The position numbers and the translations under genes were made by a program. Positions 36,988 to 45,809 of a DNA stretch of 64,000 bases are shown piece after piece. The notes below the pieces were generated by a model. That model was not told where the DNA came from. It saw only the letters and a program-made list of their open reading frames with translations, and made no database searches. The DNA lies in assembly GCA_039972875.1 (NCBI GenBank), contig JBDWMA010000047.1, positions 1-64,000 on the forward strand. Direction: 5' to 3'. Numbering within the stretch: position 1 is the first letter of the stretch; every line of letters begins with the position of its first letter. This DNA comes from Pseudoruegeria sp039972875 (GTDB taxonomy: Bacteria; Pseudomonadota; Alphaproteobacteria; Rhodobacterales; Rhodobacteraceae).

Positions 36988-37821
36988 ATGAAGAAACGAA
37001 TCGATGAATTTCTTGCAGCATCGCCACGAACGAAGCGGGTGGCTGATCTATCTTTTGGCGAAGGTCGCCAACTTTCGATATGGCGCAACAGTCAAGACGA
37101 AGTCCAATATAACGCCACGAATGAGCATGCCTTTAGCTTGTACTTAAGTGGTGGCGCAGGGACATACCGCGTTGACGGTACTTTAAGGCAGGGCACACCT
37201 GGAGGCCTATGTATTCTGCCTCAGGGGCATTCTTCACAATGGCAGATTACGGATACATTCCAATTCGTACATTTATATGTGGCAGATCACATTCTACGTG
37301 CTGCCTTTGCGCAAACACATGACCAAGACGCTCGCCGATTAAACATCGATGAAAAAACCTTTGCTCCCCCTGAAATGCTCGAAGCACCTCTGCGAAAAAT
37401 GGCAATGGCTACGATAGACGGAGACATTCTTGCAGCTGACGAGAGTTTTTCTGAGATGGTGGCGGCATTGGTCGATAAACCAATCAATCTAACCGGCGGT
37501 CTGTCGAGGAAAGCTCTGAGAGATGTCAGAGCATGGGTCGAATCTCATATGGAGTCCAATATCAAACTGAGCGATCTCGCCGCACTTGCTGGACTTTCCG
37601 AGTTTCATTTTCACCGCATGTTTAAAACATCTTGTGGAATGAGTCCGCATAACTGGATTACGCAGTTACGGATTAAACGAGCGAAAGAGATACTGACGAA
37701 ACAACCATTGGCACAAGTGTCAGTTGCCTGTGGGTTTTCGAGCCAAAGTCACTTCACAAGGCGATTTAAAGAGCAAACAGGTGTCACCCCGGGGGCCTAT
37801 CGTCGAATGACTGCATCATAA
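36988..37821 (+). CDS. AraC family transcriptional regulator
   Basis: A 277-residue regulator with an N-terminal cupin-like sensing region and a C-terminal double helix-turn-helix: LSDLAALAGLSEFHFHRMFK and VSVACGFSSQSHFTRRFKEQTGVTPGAYR. The ATG at 36988 is preceded by AAGGAG at the right spacing, so I reject the earlier in-frame start at 36907. It is divergent from the DMT exporter and likely regulates it. A hairpin follows. Confidence 0.92.
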   Translation: MKKRIDEFLAASPRTKRVADLSFGEGRQLSIWRNSQDEVQYNATNEHAFSLYLSGGAGTYRVDGTLRQGTPGGLCILPQGHSSQWQITDTFQFVHLYVADHILRAAFAQTHDQDARRLNIDEKTFAPPEMLEAPLRKMAMATIDGDILAADESFSEMVAALVDKPINLTGGLSRKALRDVRAWVESHMESNIKLSDLAALAGLSEFHFHRMFKTSCGMSPHNWITQLRIKRAKEILTKQPLAQVSVACGFSSQSHFTRRFKEQTGVTPGAYRRMTAS

Positions 37822-37833
37822 TTTAAAAGTATA

Positions 37834-37877
37834 AACTAATCTGCCGGCGTTCGAGTAGTAACGCCTGCAGATTAGTT
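37834..37877 (+). terminator. stem-loop after the AraC regulator
   Basis: An 18-bp inverted repeat with one mismatch (AACTAATCTGCCGGCGTT and its complement), loop CGAGTAGT, 13 bases after the stop codon. No T-run follows, so it may be a terminator or an inverted repeat of another kind. Confidence 0.5.
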
Positions 37878-37911
37878 ATCCAAAATCGGGCGTAAACAGA
37901 TGTTAATCAAC

Positions 37912-38064
37912 GGCGGTTCTGTCCTGCATTCCAGACATTAGAGTTTTGTGCGGCGAACTTCCGTTTTCCACCTGATTTTAACCCCTGAGAATACTATCCG
38001 GATTGCTTCTTTGGCGAAGCCGCCACAAGAACGATGTTTAAGTTTCTGGATACACAAATCGGAG
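37912..38064 (+). repeat. Diverged direct repeat, left copy
   Basis: Aligns collinearly with 39187-39337 with a 2-base length difference. The ends are best conserved: a 29-base left block (starting GGCGGTTCTGTCCTGCATT) with 24 matches, TATCCGGATTG in the middle, and an identical 21-base right block starting TTCTGGATACACA. The middle is poorly matched. The two copies flank the gene pair at 38296-39080. Confidence 0.6.
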
Positions 38065-38295
38065 ACTTTACTTTCGCGAGAATGGCTCGTAGCCGACATT
38101 GGTGGTTGATGCGGCGAATAACAGCATTGAGCCCGGAGTACGAATTTTCTGCGCGATGGCGAATGTCCGCAAATTTGGTCTTGGTTGACACTTACCTAAT
38201 TTGGCTGGAACTTGGGTGCTTAGAGCGCGTAAGATGCGTATTGAAACCTAACCACCTATTTTTGCTTCACTTTGGGGCGTTTGAGGGTACGCATT

Positions 38296-38646
38296 TTGAC
38301 ACAAAGCGAAGAGTTGAGATCAGAGTGTTTTTCCAGACGAGTGGCACACAATCCAGATGAATTCCAATTAGTCAAAACAAGTATGGAAGTTTGGGGCGGC
38401 GAAGCAAGAGTTCTTGCCGGAGGTGTTGCAGTACAAGCCTATCCGGGAAAGGCTGATCGGCAACACGCCTATTCCTTCGGCACATTGGTCGAGCCGAAGT
38501 TGAAATTTGGCCTCCGTGACCGACACCGGGTCGTGCGAGAAGTCTTTTGGACACTTGACATGGAAAGTGTGGAAGAGCGTCTAGGTGGTGATTTCGCGGC
38601 TATAGCTATAGAATGGTTTGAAGAATGGTCCAGCGGCAAAACATAG
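38296..38646 (+). CDS. Unknown protein, first gene of an overlapping pair
   Basis: A protein of about 116 residues that I do not recognise. It is soluble, with a conserved-looking core VWGGEARVLAGG, VQAYPGKADRQHAYSFGTLV and an acidic, Trp-rich end (AIEWFEEW). The start is probably TTG at 38296 with GAGGGT upstream; ATG 38383 would be a shorter choice without a ribosome site. It overlaps the next gene by 22 bases, so the two are translationally coupled. It sits in a gene-poor region between two direct repeats. Confidence 0.6.
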   Translation: MTQSEELRSECFSRRVAHNPDEFQLVKTSMEVWGGEARVLAGGVAVQAYPGKADRQHAYSFGTLVEPKLKFGLRDRHRVVREVFWTLDMESVEERLGGDFAAIAIEWFEEWSSGKT

Positions 38647-39080
38647 CATCATTGGAGGCCGTGCTCGAAAAGCATGGTGCTGACAGTCGTTTGGAAGCTT
38701 CTATGACATTTCCGGAGCTAATCCGGGCACTTGAAGCTGCCGGTAACCTTCAAGCTGGTGCTGCAAAAGCAGATGATTTTAGCGTGAGTTGGCTGGATGA
38801 CTTACCTGCCCAAAGAGAGCTATTTAGCCGAGATGGTCTGGGTTACTGGCGGGTGCTGCTTATAGAAGTTGAAAAGCTTGGCGTGATCTGGATCGGAGTG
38901 CCGGAAGGACAGGCAGATGCCGGAATGTCATTGTGGTATTTGTCCAAGGAAATGTCCGCTGGGCAGGTAGCAACGCTTGTTTCAGGTCTCACCAAATCTC
39001 CAGACATACACTTTATGGACCCCTTTTCGGGTGAATTGGTGGCGAAGACTGCCGTCCCTATTCAAAGAACGGAACCTTGA
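38625..39080 (+). CDS. Unknown protein, second gene of an overlapping pair
   Basis: A 151-residue soluble protein without signal peptide or membrane helix; family not recognised. It has a helical N-terminus (SLEAVLEKHGADSRLEAS) and a central hydrophobic beta-like stretch (GYWRVLLIEVEKLGVIWIGVP). The start ATG at 38625 lies inside the upstream gene in another frame. The pair could be a small accessory module such as toxin-antitoxin or effector-immunity, but nothing in the sequence proves that. Confidence 0.62.
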   Translation: MVQRQNIASLEAVLEKHGADSRLEASMTFPELIRALEAAGNLQAGAAKADDFSVSWLDDLPAQRELFSRDGLGYWRVLLIEVEKLGVIWIGVPEGQADAGMSLWYLSKEMSAGQVATLVSGLTKSPDIHFMDPFSGELVAKTAVPIQRTEP

Positions 39081-39186
39081 TCCGCTCAAGAAACTCATCC
39101 TTCTTATATCAATCATCTTGTACAAAGATTCGAATAACTATTGCTTTGTTTTTTGCAATCCAGACATTGGCGCAACTGCGGCGAAA

Positions 39187-39337
39187 GGCAGCTCTGTCCC
39201 GCATTGCAGACGTTAATGCAAAGTGTAACGAATGGCGGCTCGCCACCCTTTCAAACTTTGGAGGCAATATCCGGATTGAATTTCTAGCGAACCCGTCACT
39301 GGATCGCTGTGTCGGGTTCTGGATACACAAATCGGAG
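39187..39337 (+). repeat. Diverged direct repeat, right copy
   Basis: Counterpart of 37912-38064, about 1275 bases away. The final 21 bases are identical to the left copy. Looks like an interspersed intergenic repeat family; no other copy was noticed in this window. Confidence 0.6.
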
Positions 39338-39604
39338 CGTTCTAGTGTTAGTCCGACAAGGGAAATGTCACCAAGTGGCATAAATAATTCCATAGTATGC
39401 TCTTGTTATGTTTCAGATGCATCCCATGCCCTTCAAATTGCCCGTCTGGTTTGAATGCACTTGATGGGATCCGAGGTGTTTAGATTTTCCCACATAACAA
39501 GGAGAATCTCTCAATCAAGTGGTCATGATCCCCCGTTCGTTCATGGTGTTTGATAGGAAGGATAAGCGCCTATTTATCACCTAACTTATTGAAAGTGATA
39601 ATTT
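39338..39604. other. Gene-free stretch before the CAT tRNA
   Basis: Together with 39081-39186 this leaves about 520 bases without a convincing gene around the right repeat. A 125-codon frame across it (39077-39454) seems to be a chance reading of the repeat. Confidence 0.5.
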
Positions 39605-39681
39605 TGGTAGGCCCGGCAGGACTCGAACCTGCGACCAAAGCGTTATGAGCGCTCTGCTCTAACCAACTGAGCTACAGGCCC
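39605..39681 (-). tRNA. tRNA with anticodon CAT, probably tRNA-Ile2 (could be tRNA-Met)
   Basis: On the minus strand GGGCCTG pairs with CGGGCCT (two wobble pairs), the anticodon loop is CTCATAA and the T-arm holds GGTTCGAGTCC; CCA is encoded. A CAT anticodon can be elongator Met, initiator Met or Ile decoded after lysidine modification. The GGTCGC variable region and the body resemble tRNA-Ile2 more than alphaproteobacterial Met tRNAs, but I cannot settle this without a covariance model. The gene overlaps the 3' end of the LysR reading frame. Confidence 0.9.
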
Positions 39682-40647
39682 GCCTGAGGGTTTCCTATCA
39701 GAGTCGGCGGCGAGGTCAAGCGCTTCGCGCGCTTCTGGAAAGGCCAGAGGTAAAATTCCGTCGATTTTTGAAAATCGTTCCAAAATGTGACCTAGAAAAA
39801 GATGTGCCCGATGGGGCAGGGCATGCCGATGCGGATAGATCGCCCAAATGGGTTTTTCCATGATGGTGTAGTCCGGCAATAGAATAACCAATTGTCCAGT
39901 TTCGATCTCTTCTCGCATCATTGCGATAGGTCCCCGCGTAAATCCAAGCCCATGAGATAGTGCATTCATCAACAAGGCTGGGGTGTCGACCTGCATGCCT
40001 TGCTTTAGGGAAACCTGGGTTTCACCCCCGTCTTTGAACATCGGAAGATGCCCATTCAAAGGGCTGGAACTGTAGTCAATATATTCAATTTTGCTTAGAT
40101 CATCTGGCGTAATTGGTACTCCGTGACGGGCAATAAACTTTGGATGGGCCACGAGTACCATAGATAGATTTGCGATTTTTCGTGCAATTGCATCGCCGTC
40201 ACCTGGATTGCCGGCCCGAATTGCCAAATCATAGGGTTCACGCAGAACATCAACGAGGCGATCTTGTGTGTGCAAGCGTAGATCAAGGTCTGGCTGAGAA
40301 TGCCTTAAACCATAGACAACATCTGCGATGCAGATTTGGGCAAGTGCTTGGCCGGTTGAAATATCCAGCTGACCATTTGGGGATTGCCCTAACGTATCAA
40401 GGTCCAACAATAATCGCCGATGTGTCGCTTGAATTTGGGTTGCATATTTGGCGACCATTGTGCCAGCGCGTGTGGGGCTCACTCCGGAGGAACTTCGGTG
40501 AACTAAGGTTTCACCGTAATACCCTTCGAGTGAGGCAATTTGTTGGCTCAATGCCGGTTGCGAAATACCTTGGATCCGAGCGCCGCCGCTAAGACTGCCA
40601 GCATCAAGTACCGCAAGATAGTTCGTTAAGAATCCAAGATGATCCAT
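39643..40647 (-). CDS. LysR family transcriptional regulator
   Basis: A 334-residue LysR regulator: helix-turn-helix at residues 1-60 (AVLDAGSLSGGARIQGISQPALSQQIASLE) and an effector-binding domain from about residue 90. The ATG at 40647 begins the conserved MDHLGFLTNYLAVLD; an in-frame start at 40731 adds 28 residues with no family match. The last 11 codons are read from the tRNA gene (PVAQLVRAERS), so the stop codon lies inside the tRNA. It is divergent from the Tat-exported MBL gene and likely controls it. Confidence 0.88.
   Translation of the reverse strand: MDHLGFLTNYLAVLDAGSLSGGARIQGISQPALSQQIASLEGYYGETLVHRSSSGVSPTRAGTMVAKYATQIQATHRRLLLDLDTLGQSPNGQLDISTGQALAQICIADVVYGLRHSQPDLDLRLHTQDRLVDVLREPYDLAIRAGNPGDGDAIARKIANLSMVLVAHPKFIARHGVPITPDDLSKIEYIDYSSSPLNGHLPMFKDGGETQVSLKQGMQVDTPALLMNALSHGLGFTRGPIAMMREEIETGQLVILLPDYTIMEKPIWAIYPHRHALPHRAHLFLGHILERFSKIDGILPLAFPEAREALDLAADSDRKPSGGPVAQLVRAERS
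39692..39719 (-). promoter_or_regulatory. probable promoter of the CAT tRNA inside the LysR gene
   Basis: TTGACC (39714-39719) and TAGGAA (39692-39697) on the minus strand, 16 bases apart, with the second ending 10 bases before the tRNA. The spacing agrees with the other two tRNA promoters. It lies within LysR codons near the C-terminus. Confidence 0.4.
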
Positions 40648-40771
40648 TTCAAAAACGTCCCATAAGATATTCCAATAGCCTATATAAGTGAGGCTCCGGT
40701 GGTTTGGCTGAAGATATACATTTATTTGCAATTTTGATCAATAACCTGCAATTATGATATAGGAATTACTT

Positions 40772-41746
40772 ATGACTATGAAGCGTCGTACCTTTTTAAC
40801 ATTGGCCGCCACTGGGCTGGCTTCTCCTGCGATCCTATCCGCCTCCGGCGTCTTTGCGTCTGCACCCCAAGTTGGGCCACATTTGACAGGTGTTCGCCGA
40901 ATGCAGGTCGGAGAATTTCAAGTAACGGCTCTATTGGATGGCGCGCTGACGATTGGTCCTGCCATGTTGACGGGGTTTGAACAGGACAAGGCAGACAAGG
41001 CTTTAGGGGATCAGTTTGTCAAAGAGCCTGCCGACGGCTTTATTGTTCCGGTATCAGGTTACTTGATTAATACGGGATCAGAAGTGATCGCAGTGGATTG
41101 TGGAACGCTCGCGGGATTCGCCGAAACTGTCGGAAATTTCCACACGTCTTTGGCGCAGTCCGGCGTTGAGGCAGGCCAGGTGGATCGTATTATCGCAACA
41201 CATTTGCACCCGGATCACATTGGAGGTCTCACCGATGCCAACGGCGTACGTCGGTTTGCGAATGCAGAACTCATCGCCCATCAGGCAGATTGGGATTTCT
41301 GGCACAACGATAGTATTCGCGCGCAGGCTCCAGAGCAGGTTAAGGCCTTTTTTGACATCGCAACGACCCAAACGACACCTTACGCGGATATGCTGACTTT
41401 GGTGAACGGCCGCAGTGATATCATTCCCGGAATTGAATTCGTTGAGCTTCCTGGGCATACGCCCGGACATATGGGGGTTCATTTGCGATCAGGAGGGGAG
41501 GAGTTGTTAATTTGGGGCGACATCATACATGCGCCCAAATTGCAATTTTCCAATCCAGACTGGACCATCGCCCTAGACACGGATGCAGATCTGGCCCGTG
41601 CTACTCGATCAAAACTATTAGATCAGCTGGCCAATGATAAAGTAATGGTTATTGGGTCTCATTTGGATTTCCCTGGGTTTGGGCATGTCGTGCGGCGCGG
41701 GTCAGGGTTTTGGTTTGAAGACGCTGCTTGGGACTATGGTATTTGA
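40772..41746 (+). CDS. Tat-exported MBL-fold metallo-hydrolase
   Basis: A 324-residue protein with a twin-arginine signal (KRRTFLTLAATGLA, residues 4-17; cut near residue 30). The MBL fold follows: THLHPDHIGG (HxHxDH) near residue 145, then PGHTPGHMG and a final SHLDFPGFGHV. It would act as a metal-dependent hydrolase in the periplasm; relatives include lactonases and quorum-quenching enzymes, but the substrate is unknown. The ATG at 40772 follows AGGAA. LysR is divergent. Confidence 0.88.
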   Translation: MTMKRRTFLTLAATGLASPAILSASGVFASAPQVGPHLTGVRRMQVGEFQVTALLDGALTIGPAMLTGFEQDKADKALGDQFVKEPADGFIVPVSGYLINTGSEVIAVDCGTLAGFAETVGNFHTSLAQSGVEAGQVDRIIATHLHPDHIGGLTDANGVRRFANAELIAHQADWDFWHNDSIRAQAPEQVKAFFDIATTQTTPYADMLTLVNGRSDIIPGIEFVELPGHTPGHMGVHLRSGGEELLIWGDIIHAPKLQFSNPDWTIALDTDADLARATRSKLLDQLANDKVMVIGSHLDFPGFGHVVRRGSGFWFEDAAWDYGI

Positions 41747-41858
41747 CGCGTCTGAAACCCAGTGGGCCAGCCTTTGTGGGCTGGTCCGGATTTGACGGTT
41801 CCCTTCTGTGTGACATTGCGCTAAAGCCGCGCCAAGCCAAAGACAGCAGGAGCCCCTC

Positions 41859-42905
41859 ATGACCACTGAGAAAAACGGACTTACATATGCCGACGCCGGC
41901 GTTGATATTGATGCAGGTAATGCGCTGATCGACCGGATCAAGCCCGCCGCCAAAAAGACTGCACGTTCTGGTGTGATGGCAGGGCTGGGTGGTTTTGGCG
42001 CTTTGTTTGATCTTAAGGGCGCGGGTTATGTGGATCCGATCCTTGTTGCAGCCACTGATGGTGTTGGTACAAAATTACGGATCGCTATTGATACGGGCGT
42101 TGTTGACAGTATTGGTATTGATCTGGTCGCTATGTGTGTGAACGACCTTGTCTGTCAGGGGGCAGAGCCTTTGTTCTTCCTCGATTATTTCGCAACTGGT
42201 AAGCTTGAATTGGATCAAGCAACCGCGATCATCGAAGGCATCGCCAAGGGATGTGAGCTGTCAGGCTGTGCCCTGATTGGTGGTGAAACCGCAGAAATGC
42301 CCGGTATGTATCATGACGGCGACTTTGACCTTGCAGGGTTTTCGGTCGGTGCTATGGAACGCGGTATGGATCTCCCGTCTGGTGTTGTTGAAGGCGATGT
42401 TTTGCTGGGGCTGGCAAGTGACGGCGTGCATTCCAATGGCTATTCATTGGTGCGCAAAGTGGTCGAGATGTCCGGTCTTAGCTGGGATGCAGACTGTCCG
42501 TTTGGGGATGGCACCCTGGGTGAGGCGCTTTTGGCACCGACTCGTCTGTATGTTAAGCAGTCTTTGGCGGCTGTGCGGGCAGGGGGAGTGCATGCTCTGG
42601 CCCATATCACGGGCGGTGGTCTGACTGAAAATTTGCCACGTGTTCTCCCCGAAGAATTGGGCGCTGATATTGATTTGACTGCGTGGGCGCTGCCTGCTGT
42701 GTTCCGTTGGTTGGCCGAAACGGCGGGCATGGCTGAATCCGAGGTTCTTAAAACGTTCAACGCCGGTGTTGGCATGGTTTTATCTGTGGATGCGGATAAG
42801 GCAAATGACATCGTGGCGCTGCTGCAGGCCGAAGGTGAAACTGTTTATACGTTAGGCACCGTCACAAAAGGTGCAGGTGTGCGTTACACTGGCGCTCTGT
42901 TGTGA
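41859..42905 (+). CDS. purM: Phosphoribosylformylglycinamidine cyclo-ligase
   Basis: A 348-residue PurM that closes the imidazole ring to give AIR in purine synthesis. Motifs include LVAATDGVGTKLRIA, MCVNDLVCQGAEPLFFLDY, IGGETAEMPGMY and AHITGGGLTENLPR. It starts at ATG 41859 after AGGAGC. The stop overlaps the GTG start of purN by four bases. Confidence 0.97.
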   Translation: MTTEKNGLTYADAGVDIDAGNALIDRIKPAAKKTARSGVMAGLGGFGALFDLKGAGYVDPILVAATDGVGTKLRIAIDTGVVDSIGIDLVAMCVNDLVCQGAEPLFFLDYFATGKLELDQATAIIEGIAKGCELSGCALIGGETAEMPGMYHDGDFDLAGFSVGAMERGMDLPSGVVEGDVLLGLASDGVHSNGYSLVRKVVEMSGLSWDADCPFGDGTLGEALLAPTRLYVKQSLAAVRAGGVHALAHITGGGLTENLPRVLPEELGADIDLTAWALPAVFRWLAETAGMAESEVLKTFNAGVGMVLSVDADKANDIVALLQAEGETVYTLGTVTKGAGVRYTGALL

Positions 42906-43495
42906 GCAAACGGGTCGCGATTCTGCTGTCTGGCGGGGGCTCCAATATGGTGGCCCTGTGCCAGTCTATGGTCGGGGATCACCCTGCGCGACCAGTTTTG
43001 GTGATGTCCAACGATCCACACGCGGGTGGCTTGCAAAAAGCGGCCGCGATGGGGATACCGACAGACGCCGTTGATCATAAACCTTTTAAGGGCGATCGGG
43101 CTGCCTTTGAGGCCGTTCTGTTGCAAAAGCTAGAGGCCGCAAAGCCAGATATCCTGTGTCTGGCAGGGTTTATGCGCATTCTAACGCCAAAGTTTACAGC
43201 CCATTGGGCCGGGCGCGCGTTGAATATACATCCATCTTTATTGCCGAAATACAAAGGGTTAAATACCCATGCTCGTGCGTTGGAGGCTGGAGATGCTGAG
43301 GCAGGCTGTAGCGTGCATGAGGTCACCGAAGAGCTTGATGGTGGGCCCATCCTTGGACAGGCGCATGTCCCTATATTGGCCGAAGATACCCCCGACATTC
43401 TGGCGGCGCGTGTGCTTCCGTTTGAGCATCAGTTATATCCGAATGTGTTGCGTCGTTACGCCGCCGGGGATCGTACCCCAGTACAATTACGCTGA
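42902..43495 (+). CDS. purN: Phosphoribosylglycinamide formyltransferase
   Basis: A 197-residue formyl-tetrahydrofolate-dependent GAR transformylase. The phosphate loop SGGGSNM is at the N-terminus. The active-site blocks LCLAGFMRIL, NIHPSLLPKYKGLNTH and VHEVTEELDGGPIL are intact, holding the catalytic Asn, His and Asp. The start is GTG at 42902 within the purM stop, so translation is coupled. Length is typical. Confidence 0.97.
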   Translation: MSKRVAILLSGGGSNMVALCQSMVGDHPARPVLVMSNDPHAGGLQKAAAMGIPTDAVDHKPFKGDRAAFEAVLLQKLEAAKPDILCLAGFMRILTPKFTAHWAGRALNIHPSLLPKYKGLNTHARALEAGDAEAGCSVHEVTEELDGGPILGQAHVPILAEDTPDILAARVLPFEHQLYPNVLRRYAAGDRTPVQLR

Positions 43496-43565
43496 CGGGT
43501 TTCCTTCTTGTGAATTTACGCCTAAGAAAAGTCACCCTAGGCGCAAGAGCTAAAGACATACCCCA

Positions 43566-44729
43566 ATGAGAACACTGACCACTACGCAGGAACTGGCTGA
43601 CTTTTGTAAAGCGGCCGCATCCCATGATTATGTGACGATTGATACAGAATTTCTGCGCGAAAGGACGTATTACTCTAAACTCTGCCTTATTCAGATGGCG
43701 TATCGTGGAGACGATGGTGAAGAAGATGCGGTACTGGTGGATCCGTTGGTTGAGGGGCTTTCGCAAGAACCGTTATATGAATTGTTCCGCGATGAATCCG
43801 TCGTCAAAGTTTTTCATGCCGCGCGGCAGGATCTTGAGATATTTTTTGTAGAAGGCAAAACATTTCCGATTCCCCTGTTTGATACGCAGGTTGCGGCGAT
43901 GGTCTGTGGTTTTGGGGAGCAAGTCGGCTACGAAACGCTGGTGCGTAAGATTGCCAAACAGCCGTTGGATAAAACATCCCGGTTTACAGACTGGTCGCGC
44001 CGTCCTTTGACCGAAGCGCAAAAGACTTACGCGCTTGGTGATGTGACTCATTTGCGTGACATCTATGAATTCCTTGCCGCAGAGATTGAGAAATCTGGTC
44101 GTAGCAAATGGGTTCAGGAGGAACTGACCGTTCTGACCAATCCTGCCACTTATACAATCCTTCCCGAAAACGCGTGGAAACGTCTAAAGACCCGAACGAA
44201 TTCAGGTAAGTTTTTGGCCATCGCCCGTGAACTTGCCCGTTTCCGTGAGGAATACGCCCAGACCCGCAATGTTCCGCGCAATCGTGTATACAAAGATGAT
44301 GCCCTGTTAGAGTTGGCATCAACCAAACCTGCTGATTCTGGTGATCTAAACCGGTCGCGGCTTTTGTTGCGCGAGGCCCGTCGTGGCGAAATTGCCGAGG
44401 GTATTCTGGCTGCCGTAAAACTGGGTGTGTCTGCCGATCCTTCTACCCATCCCAAAGTGTCAAATGCCAAGGATAAGCAACAAGTCAATCCGGCGTTGGC
44501 GGATCTTTTGCGGGTATTGCTCAAGTCAAAATGCGAAGACACCGGAGTTGCACCAAAATTGATCGCAAACTCCAGCGAGTTGGATGCAATCGCATCAGGA
44601 CAGCGGGATGTTCCGTCTCTGTCTGGATGGCGAGCTGAAGTCTTTGGTGATGACGCATTAAAGCTTTGCAACGGAGATGTTGCCTTGGCTGCAAAGGGCC
44701 AAAAGGTGCAGGTTGTGCGCCTCCGTTAA
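43566..44729 (+). CDS. rnd: Ribonuclease D
   Basis: A 387-residue 3'-5' exoribonuclease for tRNA 3'-end maturation. The DEDDy exonuclease residues are in IDTEFLRERTYY, FHAARQDLEIFF and YALGDVTHLRDIYEFL (Tyr before the final Asp). A HRDC domain follows at about residues 205-285, and a less conserved second one near the C-terminus. It stands alone downstream of purMN and converges on a lipoprotein gene three bases away. Confidence 0.95.
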   Translation: MRTLTTTQELADFCKAAASHDYVTIDTEFLRERTYYSKLCLIQMAYRGDDGEEDAVLVDPLVEGLSQEPLYELFRDESVVKVFHAARQDLEIFFVEGKTFPIPLFDTQVAAMVCGFGEQVGYETLVRKIAKQPLDKTSRFTDWSRRPLTEAQKTYALGDVTHLRDIYEFLAAEIEKSGRSKWVQEELTVLTNPATYTILPENAWKRLKTRTNSGKFLAIARELARFREEYAQTRNVPRNRVYKDDALLELASTKPADSGDLNRSRLLLREARRGEIAEGILAAVKLGVSADPSTHPKVSNAKDKQQVNPALADLLRVLLKSKCEDTGVAPKLIANSSELDAIASGQRDVPSLSGWRAEVFGDDALKLCNGDVALAAKGQKVQVVRLR

Positions 44730-44732
44730 TCT

Positions 44733-45209
44733 TTAGGGGCGTAAGGTGCGAGTGTTATTGGCGGCATTGACGCGAATTTCACGCACGCCCTGAAGGCGTT
44801 CATTCGAAATGAAATGTCCCGTGTAAATTTCACGGGATTGTTGTGTCGAAACCGGTTGTTGGGTCAAGGGAGCCGCAACTCGGAATTCATATGTCAAAAC
44901 ACCGTCAACGGGCTTTTCTTCGTTCAAGGCAAACAAACCTGCTTTGAAATATCCTTGGGTTGGCGGTAGACCAACGGCCCGGATGATGACGCCACCATTT
45001 GTATCATCGGCAGTCAGGGACAGGGTGTGGCTGACCAGCACTCTGGGATCATTGATGATGATTTGATTGCCGTTTGTGTCCGTAACGATGACGCCTTCTT
45101 CTTCGCCTGCGCTAAACCATGTGAATGGATTATACGGAGACGTCGTGTTGCCGCTGCAGGCAGACAGCATCAGTGCTGAGGTGATCATAGCGGCCGTCAC
45201 GGATTTCAT
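44733..45209 (-). CDS. Putative lipoprotein of unknown function
   Basis: A 158-residue protein with a lipoprotein signal: hydrophobic residues 4-17 and lipobox LSAC (Cys about residue 18). The mature part has YNPFTWF near the N-terminus, then beta-rich sequence and a C-terminal REIRVNAANNTRTL. I do not recognise the family; it looks like the envelope proteins common in Rhodobacterales. It converges with rnd and is divergent from sufE. Confidence 0.8.
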   Translation of the reverse strand: MKSVTAAMITSALMLSACSGNTTSPYNPFTWFSAGEEEGVIVTDTNGNQIIINDPRVLVSHTLSLTADDTNGGVIIRAVGLPPTQGYFKAGLFALNEEKPVDGVLTYEFRVAAPLTQQPVSTQQSREIYTGHFISNERLQGVREIRVNAANNTRTLRP

Positions 45210-45336
45210 AATTCAATTCCTTGTTGTCCCTCCTTCGGTTAGCCCAAACAGAGCCGATTGAAAACCCGCTTTGAACGTCTGGACGTTTTCAAGCGGACAC
45301 CTTAGGTCAGAAGAGACACGAAAAAGGACGACAAAG

Positions 45337-45768
45337 ATGGCTACAGACGCCTTTGAAGAGATTGCGGATACGTTTGAGTTTCTTGACGACTGGGAAGACC
45401 GGTATCGCTACGTCATTGACCTTGGCAAAGCGTTGCCACCTCTGGATGAAGCATTTCGCGTACCAGCGACCAAAGTGGACGGTTGTGCCAGCCAAGTCTG
45501 GCTTTTGCCGCAGATCAAAGGCGAGGGGGCTTCGGCCGAATTTCAGTTTCAGGGTGAAAGCGACGCGATGATTGTACGTGGGCTGATCGCGGTTCTGATG
45601 GCGCTGTATAATGGCGTTGAGGTGTCAGATGTCCTAAAAGTGGACGCTGTCGCAGAGCTGGAGCGCTTAGGCCTGAATGAACATCTGTCTGCGCAGCGGT
45701 CAAATGGTGTGCGTGCCATGGTGGAACGTATTCGTTTGCTGGCCGCCACTGAGGTCGCCAAAGGTTAG
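45337..45768 (+). CDS. sufE: SufE family protein
   Basis: A 143-residue sulfur acceptor for the cysteine desulfurase SufS in iron-sulfur cluster assembly. The active cysteine is in VDGCASQVWL (about residue 51), the family signature. I choose ATG 45337 because it begins the conserved FEEIADTFEFLDDWEDRY region and follows AAGGAC; the in-frame start at 45271 lacks support. The suf operon itself is not here. Confidence 0.95.
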   Translation: MATDAFEEIADTFEFLDDWEDRYRYVIDLGKALPPLDEAFRVPATKVDGCASQVWLLPQIKGEGASAEFQFQGESDAMIVRGLIAVLMALYNGVEVSDVLKVDAVAELERLGLNEHLSAQRSNGVRAMVERIRLLAATEVAKG

Positions 45769-45809
45769 GTGCAGTTCGCTGATTGCCGGTTTTTGGCATG
45801 GGGTCGCGA

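Noticed and set aside
39077..39454. 125-codon frame overlapping the right repeat
   Set aside because: Reads through the repeat and has no domain; its matching left copy is not open in the same frame.
40648..40731. Extended LysR start
   Set aside because: The extra residues do not match LysR proteins, and the DNA is the divergent promoter region.
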